7,789 bases of DNA, taken from NCBI GenBank assembly GCA_003452655.1, contig DMNR01000425.1, positions 1 through 7,789 on the forward strand, read 5' to 3'. Below the pieces are notes generated by a model. It was given only the letters and a program-made list of their open reading frames with translations, ran no database searches and was not told where the DNA came from. Position 1 is the first letter of the stretch, and every line of letters begins with the position of its first letter. Source of the DNA: Actinomycetota bacterium. GTDB lineage: Bacteria; Actinomycetota; Actinomycetes; S36-B12; UBA10799. The position numbers and the translations under genes are program-made. Of this stretch, positions 1 through 6,011 are shown in pieces.

Positions 1-235
1 ATATTTAGGTGTAGGTTTCGGTCGCGACGGCTCGAGTGAACGATCGGGATTTGGCCTTGGCAGCAACCCTCGATTGTGGCGTGACTCCCGGGACCCCGAC
101 CGGCGCCGTTGGTTACATCTGCGGCCGAACTCCGTATCCAATTCCTCACTGGCAACCCCAAATTGATGGAGATACCTGGATGGACCAAATGCGCTAGCCA
201 TCGTTTGCATCCTCTGTCGCTGGGAAGCAGTATCA
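1..235. other. Left-edge region with no convincing gene
   Basis: I see no recognisable gene in this stretch. One plus frame is open from the window edge to about 167 and gives a Ser/Arg/Asn-rich peptide with no familiar motif. Another plus frame is open from a GTG at 36 to a TAG at 195-197 (53 codons). Its amino acid composition is normal, but it lacks a ribosome binding site and matches nothing I recognise. Two 8-base palindromes lie at 86-93 and 101-108. The region could contain the tail of a gene that starts outside the window, or the promoter of the gene at 294. Confidence 0.4.
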
Positions 236-267
236 ACAGTGCGCCAGAGCCTCCTCTGCCGCACTGT
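236..267. repeat. Strong intergenic hairpin before the secreted-protein gene
   Basis: The sequence folds into eight perfect base pairs (236-243 with 260-267), one C-C mismatch (244/259), five more pairs (245-249 with 254-258) and a four-base loop (250-253). It ends 26 bases before the ATG at 294. There is no T-tract on either side, so a classical intrinsic terminator is not shown. It may be a terminator of the kind common in high-GC bacteria, a 5'-leader structure controlling the downstream gene, or a protein-binding inverted repeat. The fold was read by eye, not computed. Confidence 0.6.
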
Positions 268-293
268 CTAGCATTGAACTGAAGTGGGCGGAA

Positions 294-566
294 ATGAATA
301 AGTCGCTACCAGCGCTGTTAGCGGTCGGCATTGTTGCCGTGACATTCTCTGCAGTGCCAAGCGCCGCAAGTGCGGTTGCTACATCAGACTCGAACGCGCC
401 GGTTGCACGAAAGATGCTTCCTCCAGGCGCGGTCTGGGACGGAAAGCGGTGCAAGAAGAGGGGCAAAGTTGTCCGTGTTGGAAACTCGGAAGAGAGCGTG
501 CTCTTCAAGTGTAAGAAGAAGCGCGGCAAACTCAAGTGGGTCTACAACGGTGGAGAACGGTACTAA
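294..566 (+). CDS. Small secreted protein with a paired-Cys basic module
   Basis: This 90-aa protein is probably exported. Residues 1-27 form a Sec signal peptide: Lys3, a hydrophobic core at about 5-20, and an Ala-Ser-Ala cleavage site at 25-27. The mature part is about 63 residues and very basic. It has a Gly-Ala-Val-Trp-Asp-Gly segment (45-50), then two Cys-Lys-Lys clusters at Cys53 and Cys73, each followed by Arg-Gly-Lys, and a closing Leu-Lys-Trp-Val (80-83). From memory, this spacing (Cys, Gly-Lys, about 20 residues, Cys, Lys-Gly-Lys-Leu-x-Trp) resembles a short module found at the C-termini of exported actinobacterial proteins; here it would stand nearly alone. A disulfide between Cys53 and Cys73 is an inference. 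The ATG follows a G-rich stretch (GGGCGG). The function is unknown. It stands alone, with the strong hairpin upstream and a structured non-coding stretch downstream. Confidence 0.7.
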   Translation: MNKSLPALLAVGIVAVTFSAVPSAASAVATSDSNAPVARKMLPPGAVWDGKRCKKRGKVVRVGNSEESVLFKCKKKRGKLKWVYNGGERY

Positions 567-876
567 CGGCTAGTTCCATCACGTCGAATCAGCCCGATCC
601 GGTGGAGGGGTTTGTCGCTTCCTTCCACGGGTGGAAGCGCGGACCGAAATGACCTCGGAAGTCAAGCGCGCAGTGGCGGTGCGAGGAGCAACTACCAGCC
701 GAATGTTTGGGGCAGCCTTTGTGCATCCCGGAATGAGTTCGCTGTCCTAGTTCGGAATCGGACGTCGACGATGCCCGGGCCATCAGAGGTTCCGCAACCG
801 AACCTGTCTCGTCGACGATGTCTATATCCGTTGAACCTGAAATCAGGGAATAGGAGCGCACGAGGGTCGTCGGCAA
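567..876. other. 310-base stretch with no supported gene
   Basis: Both strands contain open frames of about 90 codons, but they begin with TTG, lack properly spaced ribosome binding sites and encode Ser/Arg-rich peptides that resemble no family, so I do not call them. The stretch holds a hairpin at 616-639 and an 11-base direct repeat, CGTCGACGATG, at 763-773 and 810-820. No tRNA-like or promoter-like element stands out. It lies between the 3' ends of two convergent genes, so it may simply be a terminator region or decayed sequence. Confidence 0.45.
616..639. terminator. Possible terminator hairpin between convergent genes
   Basis: Two overlapping hairpins can form. One is a six-pair stem, CTTCCA (622-627) with TGGAAG (632-637), closed by a CGGG loop. 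The other is a seven-pair stem, CGCTTCC (616-622) with GGAAGCG (633-639), with a ten-base loop. The element starts 50 bases after the secreted-protein stop and lies downstream of the minus-strand gene ending at 877, so it could serve either transcript. No T-tract follows, so the terminator call is tentative. Confidence 0.35.
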
Positions 877-1476
877 CTATTTGCAGCTAGCAACGAGGGC
901 TTCTATTCGATGTATGTGTTCATCAATGTCAGGTATTTCGCGTGCGTCCCAGAATTGTGGCGTTCTCTGCGCAGTGGACGTGATCTCGTTCATTCGATCG
1001 CTTCGGTGAGCGAGGAACGCGAGGATCGTGGCTGTTGACAACGGTGCCGCGACTTCTTGTGGGTGCGCGAGTGTGTGGTCCAGCGCGTCGTTCCATTGGC
1101 CGCTGTATGCCAACAGTAGTGGGATCCACGTCGATCGCACTTGATCGACGATCACGTCGACAGATGGGGAATCGGGCGACGTCACGTGATAAACGCCCCG
1201 GGTCGGTCCTGCACCTTGCGAGCACAACAGCGCGTCGCGCGGTGGGTGCGCCCACGCCCTAAGGGGCAGTTGGTCCAGCACGTTCATCACGGTGCCGCCG
1301 TACACGAGAATGGCCGGGTCCATTGCGAATTGGCCGGTTGGCAGTCCGTCTTTGATCGTGGCCAGCGCGATCAGACCGGACGAGCCATCGGGCAAGTCGC
1401 ACTCGAGGCGAAGCATGTCCGTGCCTCGCCGGACTCTGAGCGGCCTTCCTGACACCGAGGTGTCGGTGAGGCACAT
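877..1476 (-). CDS. Hypothetical protein, about 199 aa
   Basis: I do not recognise this protein. The frame has GC-rich third positions and a normal amino acid mix, unlike the Arg-rich frames overlapping it, so it is probably real. The N-terminal half looks beta-rich, with Leu-Arg-Val-Arg-Arg, Leu-Arg-Leu-Glu-Cys and Gly-Leu-Ile-Ala-Leu segments. The C-terminal half looks helical, including a Trp-Ile-Pro-Leu-Leu-Leu stretch, Ile-Leu-Ala-Phe-Leu-Ala-His and an acidic/His-rich tail ending in Cys-Lys. No signal peptide or membrane span is evident. The open frame extends upstream to a TTG at 1662, but that part is Arg/Pro/Cys-rich and overlaps inverted repeats, so I reject it. ATG 1476 has no clear ribosome binding site. 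ATG 1416 (179 aa) is preceded by CGAGG seven bases away and is a good alternative. It lies downstream of yciO on the same strand, but 222 structured bases separate them. Confidence 0.6.
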   Translation of the reverse strand: MCLTDTSVSGRPLRVRRGTDMLRLECDLPDGSSGLIALATIKDGLPTGQFAMDPAILVYGGTVMNVLDQLPLRAWAHPPRDALLCSQGAGPTRGVYHVTSPDSPSVDVIVDQVRSTWIPLLLAYSGQWNDALDHTLAHPQEVAAPLSTATILAFLAHRSDRMNEITSTAQRTPQFWDAREIPDIDEHIHRIEALVASCK

Positions 1477-1543
1477 GGTGATGTGTAGGAACGCATTTCG
1501 TTTTGCTTCGCGCAGAGACCCTGTGGTGCCCACACACGGATTT

Positions 1544-1600
1544 TGGCACGGAATATGACGACTGTCCGGTCCGAGCCACAATGATCTTCTGGGACCGGAC
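1544..1600. repeat. Two overlapping, mutually exclusive inverted repeats
   Basis: GTCCGGTCC (1564-1572) and GGACCGGAC (1592-1600) form a perfect nine-pair stem with a 19-base loop. TGGCACGGA (1544-1552) and TCCGAGCCA (1570-1578) form a second stem of four pairs, one A-A mismatch and four pairs. Both use bases 1570-1572, so they cannot form together. They lie upstream of the minus-strand gene at 1476, where alternative RNA folds could act as an attenuator. This is inference from pairing alone. Confidence 0.45.
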
Positions 1601-1611
1601 TCTTGCAAACG

Positions 1612-1639
1612 AGGCTGCCTTGCAGCGCTATGGCAGCCT
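1612..1639 (-). terminator. Possible terminator hairpin downstream of yciO
   Basis: AGGCTGCC (1612-1619) and GGCAGCCT (1632-1639) make a perfect eight-pair stem around a 12-base loop, which itself contains the palindrome AGCGCT. In the minus direction it begins 59 bases after the yciO stop codon. Only a short, impure T run (CGTTTGC) follows, so it could instead be part of the structured leader of the next minus-strand gene. Confidence 0.4.
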
Positions 1640-1698
1640 GGGAAACTGCGTGTCCGCACCAACTCTGCAAACGCGCGGTTTGGCGCAACCGGGTTGAG

Positions 1699-2319
1699 CT
1701 ATTCGAAGCGAGCAGTATCCCCGGAGCCTCGCCGCAAGATCTTTGGTGTTGCCTCGGATAGATCGATGACGGTCGTCGGCTCTGTGCCGCAGTCTCCGGC
1801 GTCAACGACGCCGTCGACTTGGTTGTCGAGTCGATCCTTAACTTCCCAGCCTTGCGCCATCGGCCGTTCATCGCCGGGCAGTAGCAGGGTCGTGGAGATT
1901 ATCGGCTCCCCAAGCTCTGCTACAAGTGCCTGAACCACGGCATTGTCAGGGATTCGCACTCCCACCGTCTTCTGCCGTGGGTGCATCAGCTTGCGTGGCA
2001 CCTCTTTCGTCGCGGGCAGGATGAAGGTGTAGCGGCCCGGTGTAGATGCCTTCATCAACCGGAACGCGGTATTGCCGACTCGGACGAACTGGCTCAGCTG
2101 CGCGAAGTCATGGCAGACCAGCGTGAAGTGGTGCTTGTCGTCGAGATGTCGTAGCGCTTTCATCCGCGCGAGGCTGGCTGTGTTCCCTAGCTGACACCCC
2201 AAAGCGTAGGACGAGTCAGTGGGGTAGGCGATGAGCCCGCCGTCACGAACGAGGTTGGCCACTTCTCTGATCAATCGTGGCTGCGGATTGTCCTGGTGAA
2301 TGTCAAAGTATCTGGCCAC
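1699..2319 (-). CDS. yciO: YciO-type Sua5/YrdC family protein
   Basis: This is a member of the Sua5/YrdC/YciO family, whose best-known members make L-threonylcarbamoyladenylate from threonine, bicarbonate and ATP for the tRNA t6A modification. It aligns with remembered E. coli YciO along its whole length. Matching segments are an N-terminal YFDIHQDNPQPRLI (residues 4-17), YPTDSSYALG (32-41), HHFTLVC (63-69), PGRYTFILPATKEVPR (94-109), VGVRIP (119-124), GEPIIST (137-143) and PTTVIDL (181-187). The exact biochemical role of YciO, as opposed to the TsaC/YrdC branch, is less certain, so t6A synthesis is a family-level statement. I chose GTG at 2319 because it gives 206 residues, the usual YciO length, and starts just before the conserved region. 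The longer GTG at 2355 adds 12 unconserved residues. Neither start has a strong ribosome binding site. The gene is cytosolic and divergent from the transporter gene at 2483. Confidence 0.9.
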   Translation of the reverse strand: MARYFDIHQDNPQPRLIREVANLVRDGGLIAYPTDSSYALGCQLGNTASLARMKALRHLDDKHHFTLVCHDFAQLSQFVRVGNTAFRLMKASTPGRYTFILPATKEVPRKLMHPRQKTVGVRIPDNAVVQALVAELGEPIISTTLLLPGDERPMAQGWEVKDRLDNQVDGVVDAGDCGTEPTTVIDLSEATPKILRRGSGDTARFE

Positions 2320-2482
2320 GCGGTGAGCCGACGTGCGCGCGAGCGCCTGCGCCACGGTAAGACATGAGACCTAGCGGGCGCACATCTCAATCGTCAGCGG
2401 TAGCTTAGTCCGCGCGCGGTATAGGAACGACTCATTGCGCGTCGACCGGCATCCGTTTACGCGATGCTGGGAAGCTCGGCGT
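2320..2482. promoter_or_regulatory. Divergent intergenic region, probable promoters
   Basis: The yciO gene reads left and the transporter gene reads right from this 163-base gap, so it should hold both promoters. A TATAGG (2420-2425) could be a -10 element for the rightward gene, but no good -35 lies 16-18 bases before it. Leftward, TTGAGA on the minus strand near 2385 could be a -35, but the -10 at the expected distance is poor. No clear operator was seen. Confidence 0.3.
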
Positions 2483-3580
2483 ATGTCTGAGGCAGCCGGG
2501 TCGCCGACTGGAGTCGCGTTCACCGATGGCGCGCGCGGTATCCGGCCCTGGCTGGGCGGTGTCGCGCTGGGTACAGCCGGTTTCGCAGCTGCAACCGAGT
2601 ATGTGGCGTCTGAGCACTTTCGCATTCTCGAGCCCGTTGTAACGCTCACTCCCGTGATACTCGCAAGCATCTTGGCGACACTCGCAATTGGCTTACACGT
2701 GGTGTTCTTCACTACGGTCCCTCACCGAATTGCACAGCTGCGCGACCCAACTGTGTGGGGACTGCTTGCCGCGGCGCCGGGAACCTTTGTCGTTGCCGGA
2801 ATCGCGGTCGCGACGCGAGTCGGACCGGAACAGGCGGCAACGGTTGCTGTCACTGTTGGACTGGCCGCAGTGTTATGTGCCGCAGTGATTGCGGCCGCCA
2901 TGATCGCGGCGATCTTTACTTCGCCGCGCACGAGTGTCCCCAAGATCACTGGTGCCTGTTTCATTCCTGGCACTGTGTTGATGCTCGCTCCGATCCTTGC
3001 GAGTCGTGAGTCGGCCAAGATGCTCGACGTTCACCAGTCGCTACTCGTTGAGCTCCCGGTGGGCTGCTTTTTCCTCGGGTTCCTCGTCTTCATCGTGATC
3101 GCCAGCCTGTTCGTGGCGAACCTTATTCGCCACGGTGTTCCGCCAGAGCGAGCGCGACCTGGTCTGGTGATTCTGACCAGCCCGCTGTCCGTTGCTGGAG
3201 TGGCGATCGTTTCGATAACCGCCATTGACTCCGACCCGCTCGGTGACGGCCAGTACGTCGTGGCTCATGCGGCCTCGGCGGTCTTGCTTGGCTTGGCCAG
3301 CTGTTGGTTTCTCGGGTGCTACCTACCAATAGTCCGGGTGGTCGTTCATCCTGCGAAGTACACCCCGCTGTGGTGGTCGTTCGTGTTCCCACTTGCAGCA
3401 TTCGCGACTGCTTGGTTGGTCGCCGGGAGGAACTCCGGAGTTGTTGTTGTAACAGTTGTTGGCCTTTTGGTCTGGGTTGCGCTGCTTGGGCTATTGATTT
3501 GGGTTTCGTCGGTCGCGCTACTGATGCAGGGGCATGTCACAAGCGCAGAGGCCACCGTCGCGACGGGGCTGGAGCAGTAG
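2483..3580 (+). CDS. TDT/SLAC1/TehA-family membrane transporter
   Basis: This 365-aa integral membrane protein has about ten predicted membrane spans, roughly at residues 22-40, 52-78, 92-112, 117-145, 157-173, 187-215, 226-248, 258-287, 295-314 and 319-348. Ten spans is the count expected for the tellurite-resistance/dicarboxylate transporter (TDT) family, which includes TehA, yeast Mae1, the sulfite pump Ssu1 and plant SLAC1 channels. Two segments look typical of it: HGVPPERARPGLVILTSPLS (217-236) and a WWSFVFPLAAFATA segment (297-310), which resembles the conserved WW-aromatic-FP signature near the ninth span. The substrate could be an anion such as a dicarboxylate, chloride or sulfite; the sequence does not tell. 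I chose ATG 2483 because GGGAAG (2469-2474) lies eight bases before it. A TTG at 2435 extends the frame with an Arg-rich stretch. It is transcribed away from yciO, with no obvious operon partner. Confidence 0.68.
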   Translation: MSEAAGSPTGVAFTDGARGIRPWLGGVALGTAGFAAATEYVASEHFRILEPVVTLTPVILASILATLAIGLHVVFFTTVPHRIAQLRDPTVWGLLAAAPGTFVVAGIAVATRVGPEQAATVAVTVGLAAVLCAAVIAAAMIAAIFTSPRTSVPKITGACFIPGTVLMLAPILASRESAKMLDVHQSLLVELPVGCFFLGFLVFIVIASLFVANLIRHGVPPERARPGLVILTSPLSVAGVAIVSITAIDSDPLGDGQYVVAHAASAVLLGLASCWFLGCYLPIVRVVVHPAKYTPLWWSFVFPLAAFATAWLVAGRNSGVVVVTVVGLLVWVALLGLLIWVSSVALLMQGHVTSAEATVATGLEQ

Positions 3581-3597
3581 TCCCGATGTCTGCTCGG

Positions 3598-3635
3598 ATA
3601 GTGGCGGCCAACGATCTTGCTGTGCGCGCCGCTAT
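3598..3635. terminator. Possible terminator hairpin after the transporter gene
   Basis: ATAGTGGCG (3598-3606) pairs with CGCCGCTAT (3627-3635) to give a nine-pair stem with one G-T wobble and a 20-base loop, starting 18 bases after the transporter stop codon. No T-tract follows. The long loop makes this weaker than the other hairpins in the window. Confidence 0.3.
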
Positions 3636-3679
3636 GCCCCGCAGTGGGACCCCCTCATGGCAGCGACCAGGGAATGTTG

Positions 3680-3835
3680 ATGGTGAGTGGTAAACAGTGC
3701 GTTCGATACATCGGCGCCCTAATCCGTTCCGGCGAGGGCACCAGTGAATTTCACCTGCTTGACGGAGTGCGCATTCTTGTCCCGAGACACGTCACTGGAT
3801 ACCCGATAGCTTGCCGGGATTTACCTGACGATTAG
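3680..3835 (+). CDS. Tiny ORF, HicA-toxin-like or a decayed remnant
   Basis: This 51-codon ORF starts at an ATG with AGGGA (3669-3673) six bases upstream, a good ribosome binding site; an in-frame ATG at 3674 is too close to it. The N-terminus Met-Val-Ser-Gly-Lys-Gln-Cys-Val-Arg-Tyr-Ile resembles the start of HicA mRNA-interferase toxins. A later LLDGVRILVPRHV segment resembles the strand that follows the HicA catalytic histidine (typically DGRR-x-x-VPxH). The Gly-Ser-His catalytic motif is not present in frame, and the middle is about four residues shorter than typical. A one-base shift near 3740 would read Arg-Arg-Gly-His-Gln, hinting at a frameshift. No HicB partner is seen. The stop is 12 bases before the aldehyde dehydrogenase start, so the two could be co-transcribed. 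The HicA relation is a guess from motif memory; it may be an unrelated small peptide. Confidence 0.35.
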   Translation: MVSGKQCVRYIGALIRSGEGTSEFHLLDGVRILVPRHVTGYPIACRDLPDD

Positions 3836-3847
3836 TGGGAGACCTAC

Positions 3848-5251
3848 GTGGAACAAGTCAGCCTCACATACACACCCATCGATGAGATCGCCGGAATCGT
3901 CGACGAGCTGCGAACCACGTTCCGCTCAGGCGCCACAAAGCCTGAGGCCTGGCGCAGGCAGCAATTGGATGCACTTGAGCAGATGCTGATTAACGAGCAG
4001 GACGAGTTTCTCCGAGCACTCGATATTGATGTCCGCAAACCTCGGCAGGAGGCTTATGCCTCCGAGATCGCGATCGCGCTTGAAGACGTTCGGATCGCTC
4101 GGAGCAACCTCCATAAGTGGATGGCACCCGAATCCGTAAAGATGCCAATCCTGGCCGGGGTCGGAGCCTCCACGAAGGTGATACACGAGCCGCTCGGTGT
4201 TTCGCTGATCGTCGGTGCCTGGAACTATCCGGTGATGCTGACCATCGGCCCTCTCGTGGGAGCGATCGCAGCTGGATGCACGGCTGTGCTCAAGCCAAGT
4301 GAACTGACCCCCGCTACCTCGCTGGCGATGCAGAAGGCAGTCGCCAAATACCTTGACCCAGAGGCGTACACCGTCATCCAGGGCGGGATTCCGGAAACTA
4401 CGGCAGTCCTTGAACAACGATTCGACCAGATCTTCTTCACTGGCAGCCCGGCAGTTGGCAAGATCGTCATGGCAGCGGCCGCGAAGTACCTGACCCCAGT
4501 GGTCTTGGAACTGGGTGGCAAGAGCCCGGCGATCGTCTGCGAGGACGCCAAACTGGACTCGGCCGTTCGCCGTATCGCTTGGGGGAAGTTCTACAACGCT
4601 GGTCAAACGTGTATCGGGGTTGACTATGTCTTGGTGCATGAGTCGAAGTACGAGGAATTCTTGACGAAGACGTACGAGACGATCGAGAAGATGTACGGGC
4701 TCGACCCGCACGCAAGCCCAGACTTCCCGCAGATCGTCGATCAGCGCAACGTTTCGCGGATTGAGGCGCTCTTTGCTGGCGAAGATGTGGTGTACGGCGG
4801 CGATGTGGACATTGATGATCGGTACATCGCGCCCACTGTTGTGCGAAACCCGTCACGAGATTCCCCGCTCATGACTGAAGAGATCTTCGGTCCGGTGATG
4901 CCCGTAATTCCGTTCTCGGACCTTGATGAGGAACTCGACTGCATTGTTGACGGCGAGAAGCCCCTCGCGACGTACATCTTCACCGAAGATCGAAAAACGG
5001 CGGACCACATCCTGAATCGGGTCAGTTCTGGTGGCGCTTGCATTAACGACACGTTGACTCACGTCTCGGTCGGTCGGGCACCTTTTGGTGGCGTGGGGCA
5101 GTCCGGAATTGGCTGCTACCACGGGTATGACAGCTACGCTGCCTTTACCCATCGCCGTACTGTGCTCACTCGCTCGACCGCGTTCGACCCATCGTTTCTG
5201 TATCCGCCATACAGCGCAACGAAGGAAAAGATCGTCAAGAAGATCGTCTGA
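3848..5251 (+). CDS. Aldehyde dehydrogenase, class-3-like
   Basis: This NAD(P)+-dependent aldehyde dehydrogenase oxidises an aldehyde to the carboxylic acid. At 467 residues it fits the short ALDH3 branch, which lacks the N-terminal extension of ALDH1/2 and includes fatty-aldehyde and coniferyl-aldehyde dehydrogenases. Visible landmarks are EPLGVSLIVGAWNYP (114-128) with Asn126, the LKPSE cofactor-binding segment (148-152), the nucleotide-binding FFTGSPAVGK (196-205), the general-base region LELGGKSP with Glu221, the nucleophile in AGQTCIGVDYV with Cys255, TEEIFGPVMPV (343-353) and PFGGVGQSGIG (412-422). All catalytic residues are present. The C-terminus carries a Lys-rich tail (about 459-465) after a Tyr-Pro-Pro-Tyr segment. 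The start is a GTG with GGGAG (3837-3841) six bases upstream. The substrate is not clear from the sequence, and no membrane anchor is evident. The gene follows the tiny ORF by 12 bases and ends just before tandem hairpins. Confidence 0.93.
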   Translation: MEQVSLTYTPIDEIAGIVDELRTTFRSGATKPEAWRRQQLDALEQMLINEQDEFLRALDIDVRKPRQEAYASEIAIALEDVRIARSNLHKWMAPESVKMPILAGVGASTKVIHEPLGVSLIVGAWNYPVMLTIGPLVGAIAAGCTAVLKPSELTPATSLAMQKAVAKYLDPEAYTVIQGGIPETTAVLEQRFDQIFFTGSPAVGKIVMAAAAKYLTPVVLELGGKSPAIVCEDAKLDSAVRRIAWGKFYNAGQTCIGVDYVLVHESKYEEFLTKTYETIEKMYGLDPHASPDFPQIVDQRNVSRIEALFAGEDVVYGGDVDIDDRYIAPTVVRNPSRDSPLMTEEIFGPVMPVIPFSDLDEELDCIVDGEKPLATYIFTEDRKTADHILNRVSSGGACINDTLTHVSVGRAPFGGVGQSGIGCYHGYDSYAAFTHRRTVLTRSTAFDPSFLYPPYSATKEKIVKKIV

Positions 5252-5252
5252 G

Positions 5253-5288
5253 GCTCGACCGAGGTTGAGCATCCGGGATTGAGTCCCG
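5253..5288 (+). terminator. Tandem hairpins after the aldehyde dehydrogenase gene
   Basis: Two bases after the TGA stop is removed, GCTCGAC (5253-5259) pairs with GTTGAGC (5264-5270) through seven pairs, one of them a G-T wobble, around a CGAG loop. A second hairpin, CGGGA (5274-5278) with TCCCG (5284-5288) and a TTGAG loop, follows at once. No T-tract is present, as is common for high-GC terminators. The position directly behind a stop codon supports the call. Confidence 0.45.
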
Positions 5289-5335
5289 CGGAGGATCGAT
5301 CTGCGCTGAGGCAACGATGATGAGAGTCTTGGTCC

Positions 5336-5629
5336 ATGCGTTGCACGTTCGTCTCGGAGCTGTGGACCTGGGACGCGCGCAAGTCCGACAGTTGGACCTT
5401 CGCGACAGTCCCACCTAAACTGAGTGACGAACTGCGTGCGCGCAACGGACCCCAACGTGGATTCGGATCAATTCCGGTCGAAGTCACGATTGGGGAGTCG
5501 TCGTGGAGTACCTCCATCTTCCCGGACAAGAAGTCCGGCTGCTTCGTCCTGCCACTGAAAGCAGCGATCCGCAACGTCGAGGGTATTTCCGCCGGAGACT
5601 CAGTCGAGGTCACCTTGTCCACAAGGTAG
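5336..5629 (+). CDS. DUF1905 family protein
   Basis: This 97-aa protein corresponds to a single DUF1905 domain, a small beta-rich fold of unknown function common in actinobacteria. Family features visible are the aromatic N-terminal strand with Trp10, Trp12 and Trp20, a Pro-Pro-Lys-Leu-Ser-Asp-Glu segment (26-32), GFGSIPVEVTIG (42-53), a TSIFPDKKSG core (59-68), VLPLKAAIR (71-79), and a closing GDSVEVTL (87-94). In some proteins this domain is fused to a C-terminal YdeI-like/OmdA region, which is absent here. The ATG has only a weak purine-rich stretch (GAGAG) upstream. It follows the aldehyde dehydrogenase by 84 bases containing hairpins, so it is probably a separate transcript, and it converges on the gene ending at 5688. 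The protein is cytosolic, with no signal peptide. Confidence 0.85.
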   Translation: MRCTFVSELWTWDARKSDSWTFATVPPKLSDELRARNGPQRGFGSIPVEVTIGESSWSTSIFPDKKSGCFVLPLKAAIRNVEGISAGDSVEVTLSTR

Positions 5630-5660
5630 TGGGCGTCAACGCAGTGGTTCGTCAACCGGG

Positions 5661-5683
5661 GCACCAGCAGCGAATCTTGGTGC
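5661..5683. terminator. Possible bidirectional terminator between convergent genes
   Basis: GCACCA (5661-5666) and TGGTGC (5678-5683) form a six-pair stem with an 11-base loop in the 58-base gap between two convergent genes. No T-tract is present on either side. The stem is short, so the call rests mainly on position. Confidence 0.25.
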
Positions 5684-5687
5684 AGGA

Positions 5688-5921
5688 CTAGGGAGCCGGG
5701 TCGGCCTTCGGCTTCTTCACAACGATGTCGATCGTGTTGCTCTCGAAGTCGAGCGGGCGTCCAGACGAGGTTTGTTCTCTGCGGCCAACACGCGAGTCGT
5801 ACTGCTGTTGTTCGGTCGAGTGCTTCTTACTCGGCGAGAAGATTTCGCTCAATGCATCTACCAGACCGCCATTGCCAGCACTCGGCGCGCCTTCACCTCG
5901 GATGCGCATGAAGAAGCCCAT
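5688..5921 (-). CDS. Small DUF6191-like hypothetical protein
   Basis: This 77-aa protein starts Met-Gly-Phe-Phe, then has a Gly-rich linker (about 9-19), a short helix LVDALSEIFSPSKKH (20-34), a polar Gln-rich stretch (38-41), and a C-terminal LDFESNTIDIVV (57-68) followed by a Lys/Pro tail. The pattern of an N-terminal Met-Gly-Phe-Phe, a Leu-x-x-x-Phe-x-Pro-x-x-x-His helix and a Leu-Asp-Phe/Leu-Glu-Ser strand matches small actinobacterial proteins I associate with DUF6191, but I hold that name loosely. No function is known. The same frame is open back to 6071, but that extension is Arg/Gly-rich and would overlap the divergent PAS gene, so ATG 5921 is preferred. No strong ribosome binding site is seen. 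It is divergent from the PAS gene and convergent with the DUF1905 gene. Confidence 0.62.
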   Translation of the reverse strand: MGFFMRIRGEGAPSAGNGGLVDALSEIFSPSKKHSTEQQQYDSRVGRREQTSSGRPLDFESNTIDIVVKKPKADPAP

Positions 5922-6011
5922 ATGCCCAGCGTAGGGCAGGTAGTTCCCTGAGTCCGATTCTCGCCCGCCTTCCCGCCCGCATCGCCATGTTGGTGGCGCT
6001 ACGGTTGAGCC
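5922..6011. promoter_or_regulatory. 90-base divergent gap before the PAS gene
   Basis: Both flanking genes read away from this gap, so it should contain their promoters. I see no convincing -35/-10 pair. A short inverted repeat, CGCCA (5983-5987) with TGGCG (5994-5998) and a six-base spacer, lies 14 bases before the PAS start codon and could be an operator half-site pair or chance. Confidence 0.25.
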